A DNA stretch of 64,000 nt, taken from positions 4,592,001 to 4,656,000 of the forward strand of contig NC_014248.1 in NCBI RefSeq assembly GCF_000196515.1, in the 5' to 3' direction. Position numbers and translations under genes: made by a program. Shown piece after piece: positions 9,853-19,851 of this stretch. The stretch's first letter is position 1, and every line of letters begins with the position of its first letter. The notes below the pieces were generated by a model. It made no database searches. It was not told the DNA's origin and was given only the letters and a program-made list of their open reading frames with translations. The stretch comes from 'Nostoc azollae' 0708. GTDB lineage: Bacteria > Cyanobacteriota > Cyanobacteriia > Cyanobacteriales > Nostocaceae.

Positions 9853-11008
9853 TTATTCCCAGCCTAATTCATGCCTAATCTCCTTAACTGTTGCAATAGC
9901 CTCTTGGCTGAGAATTACTGCTCGTGTCCTTAAATCTGCTAAAATTCGGCAATTAGTTGGTTTTAGTCCTTTAGCATTTTCTGATTTTCCCACTTGCTTC
10001 TTCCAGTTTTGGTATGGGAAGGTTCTCAAAATCTGTGATAGATACTTCTTTAGTTAAGAAATCCAGTCATAATATTTTCAGTTGAAAACAGATGTCTAAA
10101 AGAGTAGATATTGTAGGTAGAGTTTTCCCTAGACACCATCCACGAGTTTGAAATTGAGATTTGCCAATGTGTTTAGCAAATGCAGCTATGTTGCCACTTG
10201 CAATTATATTGACGTAAGTAGAAAGAGTTTCATGAATTTTCCTTTGAGGTAGTGGAGATAAAGTTGGTGCAGCAGCGATTAAATCTCCAAGATTTTTTGT
10301 AACCAAATCTTGCCACTCAATTTCAGTTTCCTGTAGGTGTATAGGTTCTAAGGATACCTTCTCTTTACTCAAACCAAGCCACTCTTGACATTTTGAACAA
10401 GAACCAGGTCTTGAATTCCAATCAAATCATTTATTTTCTCTCTGACAATATGGACACGTGGTATAAAGATGCTGATTATGATGTACACAAACCTTTACTT
10501 TCTTAAGTGACCAAAGAAGCGGTTCATATATTATTTGTTGATTTATATGCCAATTTTAATAGCAGATTGGACACCATGCCCTTACAGAATCAAGAAAGAT
10601 TAGTTTAGGAATTCTTTCAGCCCAGTTCAGCATTGTCAGAAACTTCAAGTCATTGGGTAAAGTTAATGATTCCAAGGCATGGATCAGCTTTATAACCCCT
10701 GTTTCTATTCGGTCTATCATTCTTGTGTGGTGAAAGAAAATTTGATCTATCCCTCCATTTTTACTTTGAAATGTGTCTTCTTCTTTAAGAAATGGTGCAA
10801 GTTGAGAATGAACTAATATACCCGTAGTTACAACATGAGTTTCAGCTAATCGAGCAATATAGCTTGTTAGGCTTTCTGCATACGGCGTGCCAACACCAAC
10901 TGGTGCCAGTGCATACAACCGACTGGGAGATAGAATATTTGGTTTTTCTAAGTTCCAATACTCATATGTTTCAAGCTTATTCAGTTTCATTTTGTTTTGC
11001 TTCCCCAA
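9853..11008 (-). pseudogene. TniQ-family target selector, first copy (decayed)
   Basis: The N-terminus reads YALAPVGVGTPYAESLTSYI and ARLAETHVV, typical of TniQ. After WCPICY the frame hits TAA at 10556-10558. It then continues in frame through a zinc-finger region with VCVHHNQHLYTTCPYC and CSKCQEWLGL, interrupted by one more TGA, into the block starting SKEKVSLEPIHL. A third in-frame TGA follows FQLKIL near 10067. The homologous tail then continues (DFLTKEVSITDFENLPIPK) and, after a frame change, ends ELGWE with stop at 9853-9855. The likely start is TTG 11006-11008, seven bases after AGGGAG; an ATG lies at 10990. It follows the TnsC relic closely, as in a transposition operon. Confidence 0.8.
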
Positions 11009-11035
11009 TTTGATCTCCCTTAGGATTACGTTTAC

Positions 11036-12174
11036 CTACCTACCTTTTTCTTCCCTGTGATTTTGTAATCACCTCTGCAACCTGCTCTGTATTTTTTGCT
11101 AAAGGATTTTCTAATGGAGTGGATATTTCTCCATCTAGTCCAAGAGCAAAACAGAATTGTTTATATTTGTTTGAACTTTCGGTGAGTTGCTCTTCAGCTT
11201 CTTGGATTTTTTTCAACATTGTTTGATGTTGGGCGACAGACGAGGCTCGTCGTTGCAGATGTTATAGAGTTAATGTTTCCGAGCCTTTGTCTAATGCCTC
11301 TTTGAGTGAACGAGTGAGCCAGTCTTTCGGTATCCCCAACCAAGGCTACATTTATAGCAGTATTCCTAATTATTTAATAAGTCTGGTTCTTCTTGTAGTG
11401 GTAGATGCTGCTGGAAATTCCACAACACATTCATGAAAACGTCAACATCCTCGCTTAATTTGGAATTGTATCGCGGAAAATGGATGTCAACAGTATGTCG
11501 GCTCAGTTGGGTGCTTAGGTTCCGACATGTTAACAGTTCATAAGTACTAAATAGTAAATGCATGACTCCTGTTAAATTTGGAAGGGACTTTAAGCAGTCC
11601 ATATTGTCTTGAAGCCGACGACCACTAGCCATTTTTTGCATATGCTGGGCTTCATCAATAGGAAAGGCTTTTGGGCGACGGTATTTTAAAGCATTTTCCA
11701 AGCCTCGACGTAGTTGTGGAGCAGTCACTCTTGGCTCAAGAATAAGTTCCCCTTGATGATTACGATGAATACCTCTAGAGCCATAATCAACCTTATATTC
11801 AATGAGTGCTTCTTCTAAAGCAATTAAAGAACGGGTGAAATAATCTTTCCAGTTGAATCGGTTAGATTCTGTGCCAATAGCTTCAATACCAACAACTGGG
11901 ATTTGACATCTATCAGTTTCTAGTTCAGGTAATGCCTGTTCTATTAGTTTCTGCTCAACTCGCAGTCTCATCGTTGTTTTACCTATACTGCTTGGCCCAT
12001 AGACAAAAATAAACGATACTGCCGCAGGTTCTTCAATATTACTTACGCATAACTATCTCAGTAGCTTCTATCAGGTTTGGATGAGCTATTCGGTAAGAAA
12101 TAAAATAGTCAAGCTTATCCTTCTTGGTTTTTTTTCTGAAGGAGCGAGCGCGGGAAACCACTTGAAGTAGACAT
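11036..12174 (-). pseudogene. TnsC/TniB-like transposition AAA+ ATPase (decayed)
   Basis: TnsC-type ATPases link target selection to the transposase. The ATG at 12172-12174 begins MSTSSGFPRSLLQ. A shifted frame then gives FISYRIAHPNLIEATEIVM. After another shift comes VSFIFVYGPSSIGKTTMRLR, a complete Walker A. A long clean stretch (about 11971 to 11366) contains the Walker B-like PKAFPIDEAQHM and a stop after PDLLNN. Beyond it the C-terminal part is still readable: KTWLTRSLKEALDKGSETLT, then EEQLTESSNKYKQFCFALG, ending SQGRKR near 11036. Three or more lesions. It starts 2 nt after the stop of the TnsB fragment, so the two were one operon. Confidence 0.8.
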
Positions 12175-12176
12175 AA

Positions 12177-12300
12177 TTAATATTCTGAGTAAATGCGAAG
12201 TTTGTTTATACTAACTGCTTTTTTGTCTGCTACTGGAGGCTTCCAGTCTTGACGATCTTTGGAATCCTTAGCGTATCGGCGGAATAAGTAGGGGTAAGAG
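12177..12300 (-). pseudogene. TnsB-like transposase, C-terminal fragment
   Basis: About 40 codons read YPYLFRRYAKDSKDRQDWKP then VADKKAVSINKLRIYSEY and stop (12177-12179). This basic tail is of the kind found at the end of cyanobacterial TnsB (DDE recombinase) proteins and sits directly upstream of the TnsC start. The rest of the gene is missing, cut off near 12300 where IS66-like sequence begins. The assignment rests mainly on gene order. Confidence 0.5.
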
Positions 12301-12351
12301 AAAAAAAGAAGAAGTTGAGGGTGGGACACAGGGCGTTATAAAATATGAGAG

Positions 12352-13047
12352 ATGAGGCCAAAAATTTTAGCAAAAGACTTATCACAAACAGAGTTGCTGC
12401 AAAGCATTAAGCGAAAAGGAATTGCAGAAGAACCCATGGGTCAGAAAGTAGAGATATTACTGAATCTAATAGAGCAGTTACAATCAGAAGTTAAAGAATT
12501 ACGGGCAGGAAATCAAGGGTTAAGAGATGAAAACAACCGATTGAAGGGAGAAAAGGGTCAGCCAGAGATAAAAGCCAAGAATCAAAAAGGCTTCACAAGC
12601 AATCACTTATCGGAGAAAGAGCCACAAACGCCAAAAAAGGACAACAAAGGCAGTAAGAAGGCTGGCATTAAAATAGACAGAGAAGAAATACTAGAATATC
12701 CCCAAGAATTACTACCGGCAGAGGCGCAGTTCAAAGGGTATGAAGAAGTAATCATCCAAGACATCATCCTGGCAACCGATAACGTACTATTTCGGAAAGA
12801 GAAATACTACTCACCATGAGAAGGAAAAACCTATTTGGCAGAACTCCTTGCGGTTATGAGGGAGAATTCGGTTTAGGAATAAAAACCCTGATTATCAGCT
12901 TGTACTATGGGGGCAACATGACCTAAGGCAAGTTGTTAGAGTTCTTAGAGGATATTGGCATTTCCATATCAGCAGGCTACTTATCTAATCTACTGATTAA
13001 AAACCACAGTGATTTTGAAAGTGAGAAAACAGAAGTATATTTATCGT
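12352..13047 (+). pseudogene. IS66-like transposase, truncated
   Basis: The first 155 codons are open. They contain a leucine-rich coiled coil (LLNLIEQLQSEVKELRAGNQ) and then a segment ending KEKYYSP. After TGA at 12817-12819 the frame carries on with GKTYLAELLAVMREN-like sequence. Shifted frames give IKTLIISLYYGG and FLEDIGISISAGYLSNLL before similarity ends at about 13047. The catalytic C-terminal half is absent. It probably truncated the TnsB gene next to it. Inactive. Confidence 0.65.
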
Positions 13048-13296
13048 AAACACTCATAGCAAGCTTGAACACAGGTATCCTTGGGTTCTAAGAAATGGCA
13101 GATATCTAATGCTGCATTGGCAATTTTTTAAAAGGCTTTTAGTTGTTGGAGTAGCTGAGATAAAACCCCCCCACCTCCTTCTGATGCTTGCCAAAATAAG
13201 AGATATTTTCCTTCTCCTTACAAATCGAAATGTTTTTTGAAAAAATACTTGACAGAAACCATAGGTTAACTGCTATATTATTTAAAGTTGATTCAT

Positions 13297-13368
13297 TGGG
13301 GCGTAGCCAAGTGGTACGGCAGCGGGTTTTGGTCCCGCCATCCCTAGGTTCGAATCCTAGCGCCCCAG
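13297..13368 (+). tRNA. tRNA-Gln (anticodon TTG)
   Basis: The acceptor TGGGGCG pairs with CGCCCCA with discriminator G. The anticodon stem GCGGG/CCCGC holds the loop TTTTGGT, giving anticodon TTG. The T-arm CTAGGTTCGAATCCTAG is well formed. Length is 72 nt. A T-rich hairpin-like sequence follows (AAAAAGGGTAG ... CTGCCCTTTTT). Confidence 0.95.
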
Positions 13369-13452
13369 CATTAAAAAGGGTAGATTTTTAAGTCTGCCCT
13401 TTTTAGTTTTTTACTTTTGTCTGTGTTGTCAGAGTGAAAGATTTCTTTCTTG

Positions 13453-13932
13453 TTACTTTTCTGATGATTTGAGAGCCTGGTCTAAAACCTGTCTAGCTTG
13501 TTCCGCTTTATTGCGTGCTTCTTGATAACGGAGATTAGCTTGAGCAAAGTTCTTCAGAACTTTAAAACCCTCCTTGAGACGGGTAATCTCTTCCTCAGTC
13601 ACAGAATTATCTGAGAATAGAACATCAACTGCTTTGCGAATTTCCAAAGCTTCAGTCCGAGTTTCCTGCACTTTCAACTTTAGTGTAGCCAAATTGCTCA
13701 GAACTTGAACGGCTTGGGTAATGGCATCCTCACCGCTGGTATTATCAATAATTTGTTCCTTAAGTTCAATTAACTGTTGGGGTCCAAATCCTTCTTCTAG
13801 TTCTGTGGGTAGCTTACCAGTTTCCATGAGTTCCATCAACTGATCCATTGCTTTTTCGCGAGCTTTAGCGGAGTCTTTACCAGAAACTGTCAAGATAATT
13901 TCTGGGCTTTGAGCGAGAGTATATTGAACCAT
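13453..13932 (-). CDS. Conserved cyanobacterial protein, helical, unknown function
   Basis: 159 aa, start ATG 13932 (MVQYTLAQSPEIILTVSGKD). After about 25 residues it is strongly charged and predicted helical, with coiled-coil character (EARNKAEQARQVLDQALKSS). No signal peptide and no membrane segment. It is divergent from the gene at 14100, and the 167 bp between them must hold both promoters. I do not recognise a named domain. The clean frame and regular codon use argue that it is a real gene. Confidence 0.75.
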   Translation of the reverse strand: MVQYTLAQSPEIILTVSGKDSAKAREKAMDQLMELMETGKLPTELEEGFGPQQLIELKEQIIDNTSGEDAITQAVQVLSNLATLKLKVQETRTEALEIRKAVDVLFSDNSVTEEEITRLKEGFKVLKNFAQANLRYQEARNKAEQARQVLDQALKSSEK

Positions 13933-14099
13933 AGTGGGAGAAAAATTTCCTGGTTTACCAAGCCTGGTCTAAAGACATCAAATATCTTGTTTCATCATGA
14001 CCATATCATTTACTCAAGAGTTTGTGCTATGTGTCGTTGGATAAAATTCAACTTTATACTAAATAAAAGCACTGTACAATATAAGAGGAGAGGAGAGCT

Positions 14100-15374
14100 A
14101 TGACTCCTAATCCCGCCATTATGCGCTCTGTAGAACAATTGGGATACCGTGTTACTGTTGGTGATGTGGCAACTCAGGCTGGTTTAAATGTAGGTGAAGC
14201 TAATCAAGGTTTATTAGCCCTAGCGTCTGACGCCGGTGGACATTTGCAGGTAGCAGAATCCGGTGATATTGTTTATCAATTTCCGCAAAATTTTAGAAAT
14301 ATTTTGCGTAATAAATACTTGCAATTGCGATTGCAGGAATGGTGGAAGAAGATTTGGGGGGTGCTGTTTTACTTAATTCGTATTTCCTTTGGCCTTTTGT
14401 TAATAGCTTCTATTGCGCTGATTACTGTTACTGTCATCATCATTATTACTGCTGCTAACTCAGACCGAGATGGAGATAATAGGAGCAGTAGTTCTAGTGG
14501 CTTCAATTTCTTCTTTTTCCCTGATTTATTCTGGTATTTTAGCCTTGATTATTATTCCCAGGAACGACGAAGAGAAAGAAGGGAAGATAGCAAATTCAAT
14601 TTTTTTGAGTCGGTGTTTTCGTTTCTGTTTGGTGATGGGAATCCTAACGCCAATTTAGAAGAACGTCGTTGGCAAGAAATTGGTACTTTAATTCGTAATC
14701 ATAAAGGGGCAGTGGTAGCAGAACAAATTGCGCCCTATTTGGATAATTTGGGTGAAAAATATCAGCAAGAACATGAAGATTATATGTTGCCTGTGCTGGT
14801 TCAATTTAATGGTAAACCCCAGGTAAGTCCTGATGGGCAAATTGTCTATTATTTTCCTGAATTGCAGGTAAAAGCTAGTAAAAAGCAGCGTCAGTCCATA
14901 GCACCATATTTGGAGGAATTGTCCTGGCGTTTTAGTGAGGCGAGTTCTGAACAAATTATGCTCAGTGCTGGTTTGGGTGCCGTGAATTTGGTGGCTGCTC
15001 TAATGTTAGGTAGTTTATTGAGTGGTGCCACAGCCGCAGCGAAAATAGGAGTACTGGTTGGTTTTGTGCAAGGAATTTATTGGTTGCTGTTAGCTTATGG
15101 TATTGGTTTTTTAGGTATACCTTTAGTACGTTATTTTTGGATTCAATGGCGTAATGGTAAACTTGCAGGTCGTAATCGTGAACGTTTGGAAAGAGCCAGA
15201 TTTTTAGCAAATGCGGATGATTTTTTACAGCAGAAGATTGCTTTTGCTAGTCAGTTCGCAACGGAGAAAGTGATTGGTAAGGAAGATTTAATTTATTCCA
15301 GTGACACAGATTTACTGGAACAGGAATTTGAGCAAGTGAAAAAGCAAAACCGGTTAGATGAAAATAGGGAATAG
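14100..15374 (+). CDS. Conserved cyanobacterial membrane protein, unknown function
   Basis: 424 aa with a strong ribosome site (AGGAGAG, 6 nt before ATG). The first ~70 residues look like a small winged-helix module (GYRVTVGDVATQAGLNVGEA). One or two membrane segments follow (LFYLIRISFGLLLIASIALI), then a low-complexity acidic/aromatic stretch. A second segment with similarity to the first module lies at about 205-280 (GTLIRNHKGAVVAEQIAPYL). Two more membrane helices are near 315-370, with a basic cytoplasmic tail. This type of protein is widespread in cyanobacteria; I cannot assign a biochemical role. Confidence 0.8.
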   Translation: MTPNPAIMRSVEQLGYRVTVGDVATQAGLNVGEANQGLLALASDAGGHLQVAESGDIVYQFPQNFRNILRNKYLQLRLQEWWKKIWGVLFYLIRISFGLLLIASIALITVTVIIIITAANSDRDGDNRSSSSSGFNFFFFPDLFWYFSLDYYSQERRRERREDSKFNFFESVFSFLFGDGNPNANLEERRWQEIGTLIRNHKGAVVAEQIAPYLDNLGEKYQQEHEDYMLPVLVQFNGKPQVSPDGQIVYYFPELQVKASKKQRQSIAPYLEELSWRFSEASSEQIMLSAGLGAVNLVAALMLGSLLSGATAAAKIGVLVGFVQGIYWLLLAYGIGFLGIPLVRYFWIQWRNGKLAGRNRERLERARFLANADDFLQQKIAFASQFATEKVIGKEDLIYSSDTDLLEQEFEQVKKQNRLDENRE

Positions 15375-15415
15375 GTGATTGGTAATGGGTAATTACTGAT
15401 TGGTAATTGTTATTA

Positions 15416-15480
15416 ACCTCCCCATATCCCCATATCCCCATATCCCCATATCCCCATATCCCCATATCCCCATATCCCCA
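15416..15480. repeat. Octamer tandem repeat (CCCATATC)n
   Basis: About seven and a half perfect copies of an 8-nt unit lie in the short gap between two convergent genes. It is a short tandemly repeated sequence of the kind common in Nostocales. No coding role. Confidence 0.9.
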
Positions 15481-15482
15481 GT

Positions 15483-16628
15483 CTACTTAGCCTGAATAGG
15501 AGTTAAGGCTACACCTTTGTAATAGTGTCCTAAAATTTGTAGGTAGTTTACTCCACGTTGAGCTAAATTGTATGCTCCCCACTGGCTCATCCCTAAACCA
15601 TGTCCAAAACCTAATCCTTGCAGGATGAAATTGCCGTTTGCATCTTTACTAACGCTAAAACGGGTGCTTTTTAGTTTGAGTGCGGTGCGTACTTCTTCAC
15701 CTTGGAGAACTTTTGTACCTTGAGCACCGACTATTTTTAAGGTTTTAACGCTGCGGAAGGGTGAGAAGGATTCGGCAATCATATCTTTAATATTGCCTAT
15801 ACCGGAAATTCTGCTGCTTATTTCCCCTGGGGAGAAGGTTTTTACCCAGTTACATTCTTTGACGTTTTGATCAAAGTCTTGGACTGCACGTAGATAAGGG
15901 AGGGTATTTCCCCAAACGTCTTCTACGTTTTCTGTGTGTCCACCGGAACAAGCATGAAAGACTGAGAGAATAATTTTGTTGTTATAGGTGAGGACTTTTC
16001 CTACTGTGTGGTCTACTGCTGCGTAAGTGTTACGTGACTCGCTGCTGACACCTTTGTAAATTTGCCAGCGATCGGGACTATCTCCTAAGTCGAAAATGGG
16101 ATTGTTGCGCTGTTTTTCTCGCTCATAGAGGGCATAAGTCCGGGCTGCGATCGCTTGGGCTTTTAAGGCTTCTTGTGGCCAGCTAGAGTTCATTTCTCCA
16201 CCGATGACGCTGTAGAGATATTCTTCTAAATCTACCCAATTAACTGCTGTTAAACCTTTTTCCGTGGGGATAACTAGAGTTCTACCACGAAACCAGCGAT
16301 CGCCTATATAAACAAATCCCTTGCCTGTTGGTTCAATCCAAAATAAACTAGATTGCCATTTATCTAAAGCAACTCCCCCAGGAACCGCTTGAGCAGCATA
16401 AGCACTCATTCCTGGTAGTTGTCCAAGAGAACGGCCAGCACTATCTTTGACAGTTGCTGTCGTGGAAGCACCAACTTTGACCTGATTTACTCCCCTTTCA
16501 ATTGCCACACGCAGGATGACAGATGCTTGAGCAGGAGCAACTAAAGCAAACCACAAGAGGATACCTATCCACCAATGTCTTCCTTGAATTCGGGAAAATA
16601 AAGCGCCTAAATAAAGTTGGATTTTCAT
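15483..16628 (-). CDS. SpoIID/LytB domain protein
   Basis: 381 aa with an N-terminal hydrophobic signal/anchor (WWIGILLWFALVAPAQAS), so it is probably exported to the periplasm. The SpoIID core is complete: VNWVDLEEYLYSVIGGEM, then AIAARTYALYE, then a segment with VFHACSGGHTENVEDVW, and near the end GFGHGLGMSQWGAYNLAQ. Proteins of this family act on peptidoglycan; Bacillus SpoIID is a lytic transglycosylase. In cyanobacteria the exact role is not settled. It converges on the gene upstream with only a tandem repeat between them. Confidence 0.9.
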   Translation of the reverse strand: MKIQLYLGALFSRIQGRHWWIGILLWFALVAPAQASVILRVAIERGVNQVKVGASTTATVKDSAGRSLGQLPGMSAYAAQAVPGGVALDKWQSSLFWIEPTGKGFVYIGDRWFRGRTLVIPTEKGLTAVNWVDLEEYLYSVIGGEMNSSWPQEALKAQAIAARTYALYEREKQRNNPIFDLGDSPDRWQIYKGVSSESRNTYAAVDHTVGKVLTYNNKIILSVFHACSGGHTENVEDVWGNTLPYLRAVQDFDQNVKECNWVKTFSPGEISSRISGIGNIKDMIAESFSPFRSVKTLKIVGAQGTKVLQGEEVRTALKLKSTRFSVSKDANGNFILQGLGFGHGLGMSQWGAYNLAQRGVNYLQILGHYYKGVALTPIQAK

Positions 16629-16890
16629 GCTTATAGTTAAATCACAAGCCTCTACAAGTTTAATCAGACATTTCTCCTAGTGAAGAGGTTGCCACTTCTA
16701 TTTATGTAAGATTATCTAAGAATTCAGGAGTCAGGAGTAAGAATTTTGAGAAATTGGTTAATTATCAAATAGGTATTTTTGGTGTTAGCCTGAAAAAGCT
16801 GACTGCTGATGCGTGTTTAGGCAGCATACCTAACGGCATTAGCTGAATGCTAACCTAATTATTATGCAGTTTGATTAGACTTATGGTGTT

Positions 16891-19113
16891 TTAATCAGCC
16901 GATTTAACTTTTTCATAACGTTTTGAAGTTTTGGTAACTTTTGGCGAATTATTGACTTCGTTGGCAACAATACCAATTAAATTCAACTGGCTCAAAACTT
17001 CCGTTGCTTGTATGAGTTTCTGTGGTGTTAACTGCCCAATACGTCCCACTATGACAATGCCATTACAAACAGAAGCGATAATTCTCGCATCAACGTTATC
17101 TAAAACCGAAGAAGCATCTATCAAAACGAGATCATAAATTTTTTCAAAGGACTCAATTAATTCTTTCATCCGTCCTGAAGTCAGCAGATTTACTACATCA
17201 TCTGGTGTTGGTCCGGCGGTCAAAACATCAATTGACGGATGAATAGGTTGGATATAATTCTGAAATTGAGTCTTGATGTCGTCCAGCAATAACAGCGATA
17301 AACCCCAATCATTAGAGATTGCGAGGATTTTGTGTAAACTAGGCGCTCGCAAGTTAGCATCAATAACTAAAACCCGTTGATGCATCTGCGCTGCACTAGC
17401 TCCCAAACCCAAGGCTAAAGTTGTTTTTCCCTCTCCTGGTAATGCAGAGGTCAACATCAAAGACTTAAAAGGTAAGGAATTCTTGAATATTTGCAGATTT
17501 TGATAAATCATATCCAGAGTTTCATGACTGGATAATTTAGTTTTGGGTCCCGATATTGGAGGATTTGAATTCTGTTGTTTATATCTTACTATCTTATTCA
17601 ATCTAGTTTTAAAACTAGGTTTACCCAATTGCGGTACAGAGCCCAGTAATCTCAGATTCGTCAGCTTCTGTAAATCCAATGGTGACAAAATTGCCTTATT
17701 AAACATGTCCCAAATCAAAGTAAAACTCACACCTAAAATTGGACCGATTAAAAATCCTCCAATGATCAACAACCATTTCTTATTACCAATATAAATTCCC
17801 AGGTCTGGTTCTTCCAAAATTTGCCAATCAAATCCCCCCTGAGCAATTTTCATTCCCAAGGACTGTTGTAGCTGAAGTAGTTGCCCAAGAGTTTTTCGTT
17901 GGAGTTTTACATCTGATAACAACCGATTATACTCTGCTATTAGACCAGGGTAAGTATTTAACTGGGAGCGAATTAGTTGTTCAGATTTAGCTAAGTTATT
18001 CTCATTCAAAACTAGTCCATCCGAGATTTTGCCCAGCTGTATTAACTCATTAGTTAACTTAGTTTCAAAGTCCGATAATTTTTCGTTTGTCGTATTAGCA
18101 TTAATATCTTGTACTTTCAATTCTTGCTGTAATAATGCCATTTGCACCTGGCATTTTTGCCTCAGTCTAACCACCACTGGCGAATCTTCAGTATAACGCA
18201 GACGTTCTTCAGCTAAAGAAATTTCTGTTTTTCTAATCTCATCAACTAAAGCTTGATAGCTACTTGAACGACTCAAACTAGCAGCCAACTTTGCATCCTG
18301 GTTAGAAGATGCTAAACTTTCCTCTAAACTATTGTAACGACTCTGTATATCTGCAATCTGTGTGCGAATAGTCTGTCTTTGTTTTTGAATATCAGCTAGA
18401 GATTGTAATAATATTTTACTTTGGAGGAAAGGATCAATTAAACTGTGTTTCCTGCGAAATAATTCTAATTTCTGTTCTCCAGCTACTGCCTCTTGTTGCA
18501 ACTTAGGTAATCTATTTTGAACGAACAATAAACCTTGATTGACACGCTGATTTCTTTGTTCAAGATTGTAGTCTTCATAAACTTTCCGTAAAGCTTGTAA
18601 TACTCTTTTGGTTTTCACTGGATTGGGATCTTTAAAAGAAACTACAAATACCTGATTAAAATCTGATATCTTCTCGGATGGAACTATTTGTAAAAATCCC
18701 ATTTTACCAGTACCGATTTTACCTCTTATATCTTCTATCGTTAAATTAGGATAATGAAAACCTAATAAATTAACAGTCTTTTGAATGAGCTTAGAACTCA
18801 TCATAATCCTCATCTGATTAGTATATTCTACAGATGTAAAATGAGGCCTAACTAACTCGCTTTTAACATTTTTTTGGAGATGACTAGAGAGTAACTCCTG
18901 ATCCATATTCCCACTGACCATGATTTGCATAGAACTTTGGTACATGGGTTTAGTAATAACAGCTAAAAGACTTGTCGCTGTCATTACTACAGAGGAAACA
19001 CCCAAAATGAAAAAGCGTCGATAAAACAGAATTGTAGATATTTGTCTCAAATTAAACACCCTTTGTTGAGAGGTAGTAACCAGTTGTTTCCGATTTAAAC
19101 CAGTTGTAGCCAC
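16891..19113 (-). CDS. Wzc-like polysaccharide co-polymerase / tyrosine-kinase-type ATPase
   Basis: 740 aa, GTG start at 19113 with AGAGGA upstream. Layout: an N-terminal Wzz (chain-length) domain with a first membrane helix at about 30-50, a long periplasmic coiled coil (about 190-430), a second helix at about 450, and a P-loop ATPase domain with Walker A SALPGEGKTTLALG at about residue 560 and a Walker A'/B-like segment VLVIDANLRAPS. No tyrosine-rich C-terminal tail is visible, so autophosphorylation as in E. coli Wzc is doubtful. Such proteins sit in the inner membrane and control export and length of exopolysaccharide or capsule. It stands alone here; the nearest sugar-transfer genes are at 29-32 kb. 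Confidence 0.9.
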   Translation of the reverse strand: MATTGLNRKQLVTTSQQRVFNLRQISTILFYRRFFILGVSSVVMTATSLLAVITKPMYQSSMQIMVSGNMDQELLSSHLQKNVKSELVRPHFTSVEYTNQMRIMMSSKLIQKTVNLLGFHYPNLTIEDIRGKIGTGKMGFLQIVPSEKISDFNQVFVVSFKDPNPVKTKRVLQALRKVYEDYNLEQRNQRVNQGLLFVQNRLPKLQQEAVAGEQKLELFRRKHSLIDPFLQSKILLQSLADIQKQRQTIRTQIADIQSRYNSLEESLASSNQDAKLAASLSRSSSYQALVDEIRKTEISLAEERLRYTEDSPVVVRLRQKCQVQMALLQQELKVQDINANTTNEKLSDFETKLTNELIQLGKISDGLVLNENNLAKSEQLIRSQLNTYPGLIAEYNRLLSDVKLQRKTLGQLLQLQQSLGMKIAQGGFDWQILEEPDLGIYIGNKKWLLIIGGFLIGPILGVSFTLIWDMFNKAILSPLDLQKLTNLRLLGSVPQLGKPSFKTRLNKIVRYKQQNSNPPISGPKTKLSSHETLDMIYQNLQIFKNSLPFKSLMLTSALPGEGKTTLALGLGASAAQMHQRVLVIDANLRAPSLHKILAISNDWGLSLLLLDDIKTQFQNYIQPIHPSIDVLTAGPTPDDVVNLLTSGRMKELIESFEKIYDLVLIDASSVLDNVDARIIASVCNGIVIVGRIGQLTPQKLIQATEVLSQLNLIGIVANEVNNSPKVTKTSKRYEKVKSAD

Positions 19114-19851
19114 TATAAAAATCCTCTACTATCAAAACAATATATCTGGAAGATGATGACAAGACAAATTAGGAGATAATTTATAGGCACATTTATCTCT
19201 TGAATCACCAATAATTATTCTTGCCAGGATGATAGAACTACTTAATAGAATGTATCTTGAAGCAGCTATTCTATAATTAATTCATCCAGATATATGCTCG
19301 GTCAGCACTATGATAGTAAATTTATTCATTAGATTTTTAAATATTTAATGAAGGATAAGAAGGGAATATATTAAGGTTGATATATAAATCTGGTCTGCTC
19401 ACTGTTAAGAAGATGTTTGTAAAGTCTGATTGATTACCGACTGGGAAGATTTCTGATAGTTAGTGCTGTTTTCCTGTTGACGATTTCATTCCTGTTCCAG
19501 CAACTGGTTAATATAATTACCGATCAATTAAGTATTTCTTTCTAAGAATTTAGCAATATCCCTATGATAATAAATCAACAGACAGTTCTTACCAAGGTCA
19601 GGGTGGGAGCAACGCAGCTTTGTCAGGTGGGGCAAAAAGTGTGCGATCGCTAAACCCAAAACAGGCATCGATAAAAATCACTTACCGTACAGTCAAAATA
19701 GCTTATAAATAGATATTGGTTGGCATTACTTAGATAGATTTATCAGATGAGAGAAGTGGAGACAATACTGTTCTGTTAAGGAAAAACAGGAGGTAAGAAC
19801 AAGAGAAAGGAGTTTGTAGTTTGCTTACGAGAACTATAAAAATTGAGAGGC
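19114..19851. other. Upstream region of the Wzc-like gene, no gene seen
   Basis: AT-rich, with no convincing frame on either strand. At about 19630-19650 it contains GGTGGGGCAAAAAGTGTGC, the same sequence found at the end of the ISKra4-like copies (22741-22757, 24311-24330), so an IS end once lay here. At 19763-19816 is a segment repeated inverted at 21901-21952. Confidence 0.5.
19763..19816 (+). repeat. ~52-bp inverted repeat bracketing the IS4 wreck (left)
   Basis: It begins AATACTGTTCTGTTAAGGAA and recurs inverted, with a few mismatches, at 21901-21952. Between the copies lie the small pseudogene and the IS4-type transposase. These may be ends of an older element into which IS4 inserted. 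Confidence 0.5.

Noticed and set aside
14470-14658. 62-codon frame inside the membrane protein gene
   Set aside because: Alternative-frame shadow of the 14100-15374 gene, with no start signal.
15416-15480. Possible CRISPR array in the octamer repeat
   Set aside because: The unit is 8 nt with no spacers; it is a simple tandem repeat. No direct-repeat/spacer pattern was found anywhere in the window.
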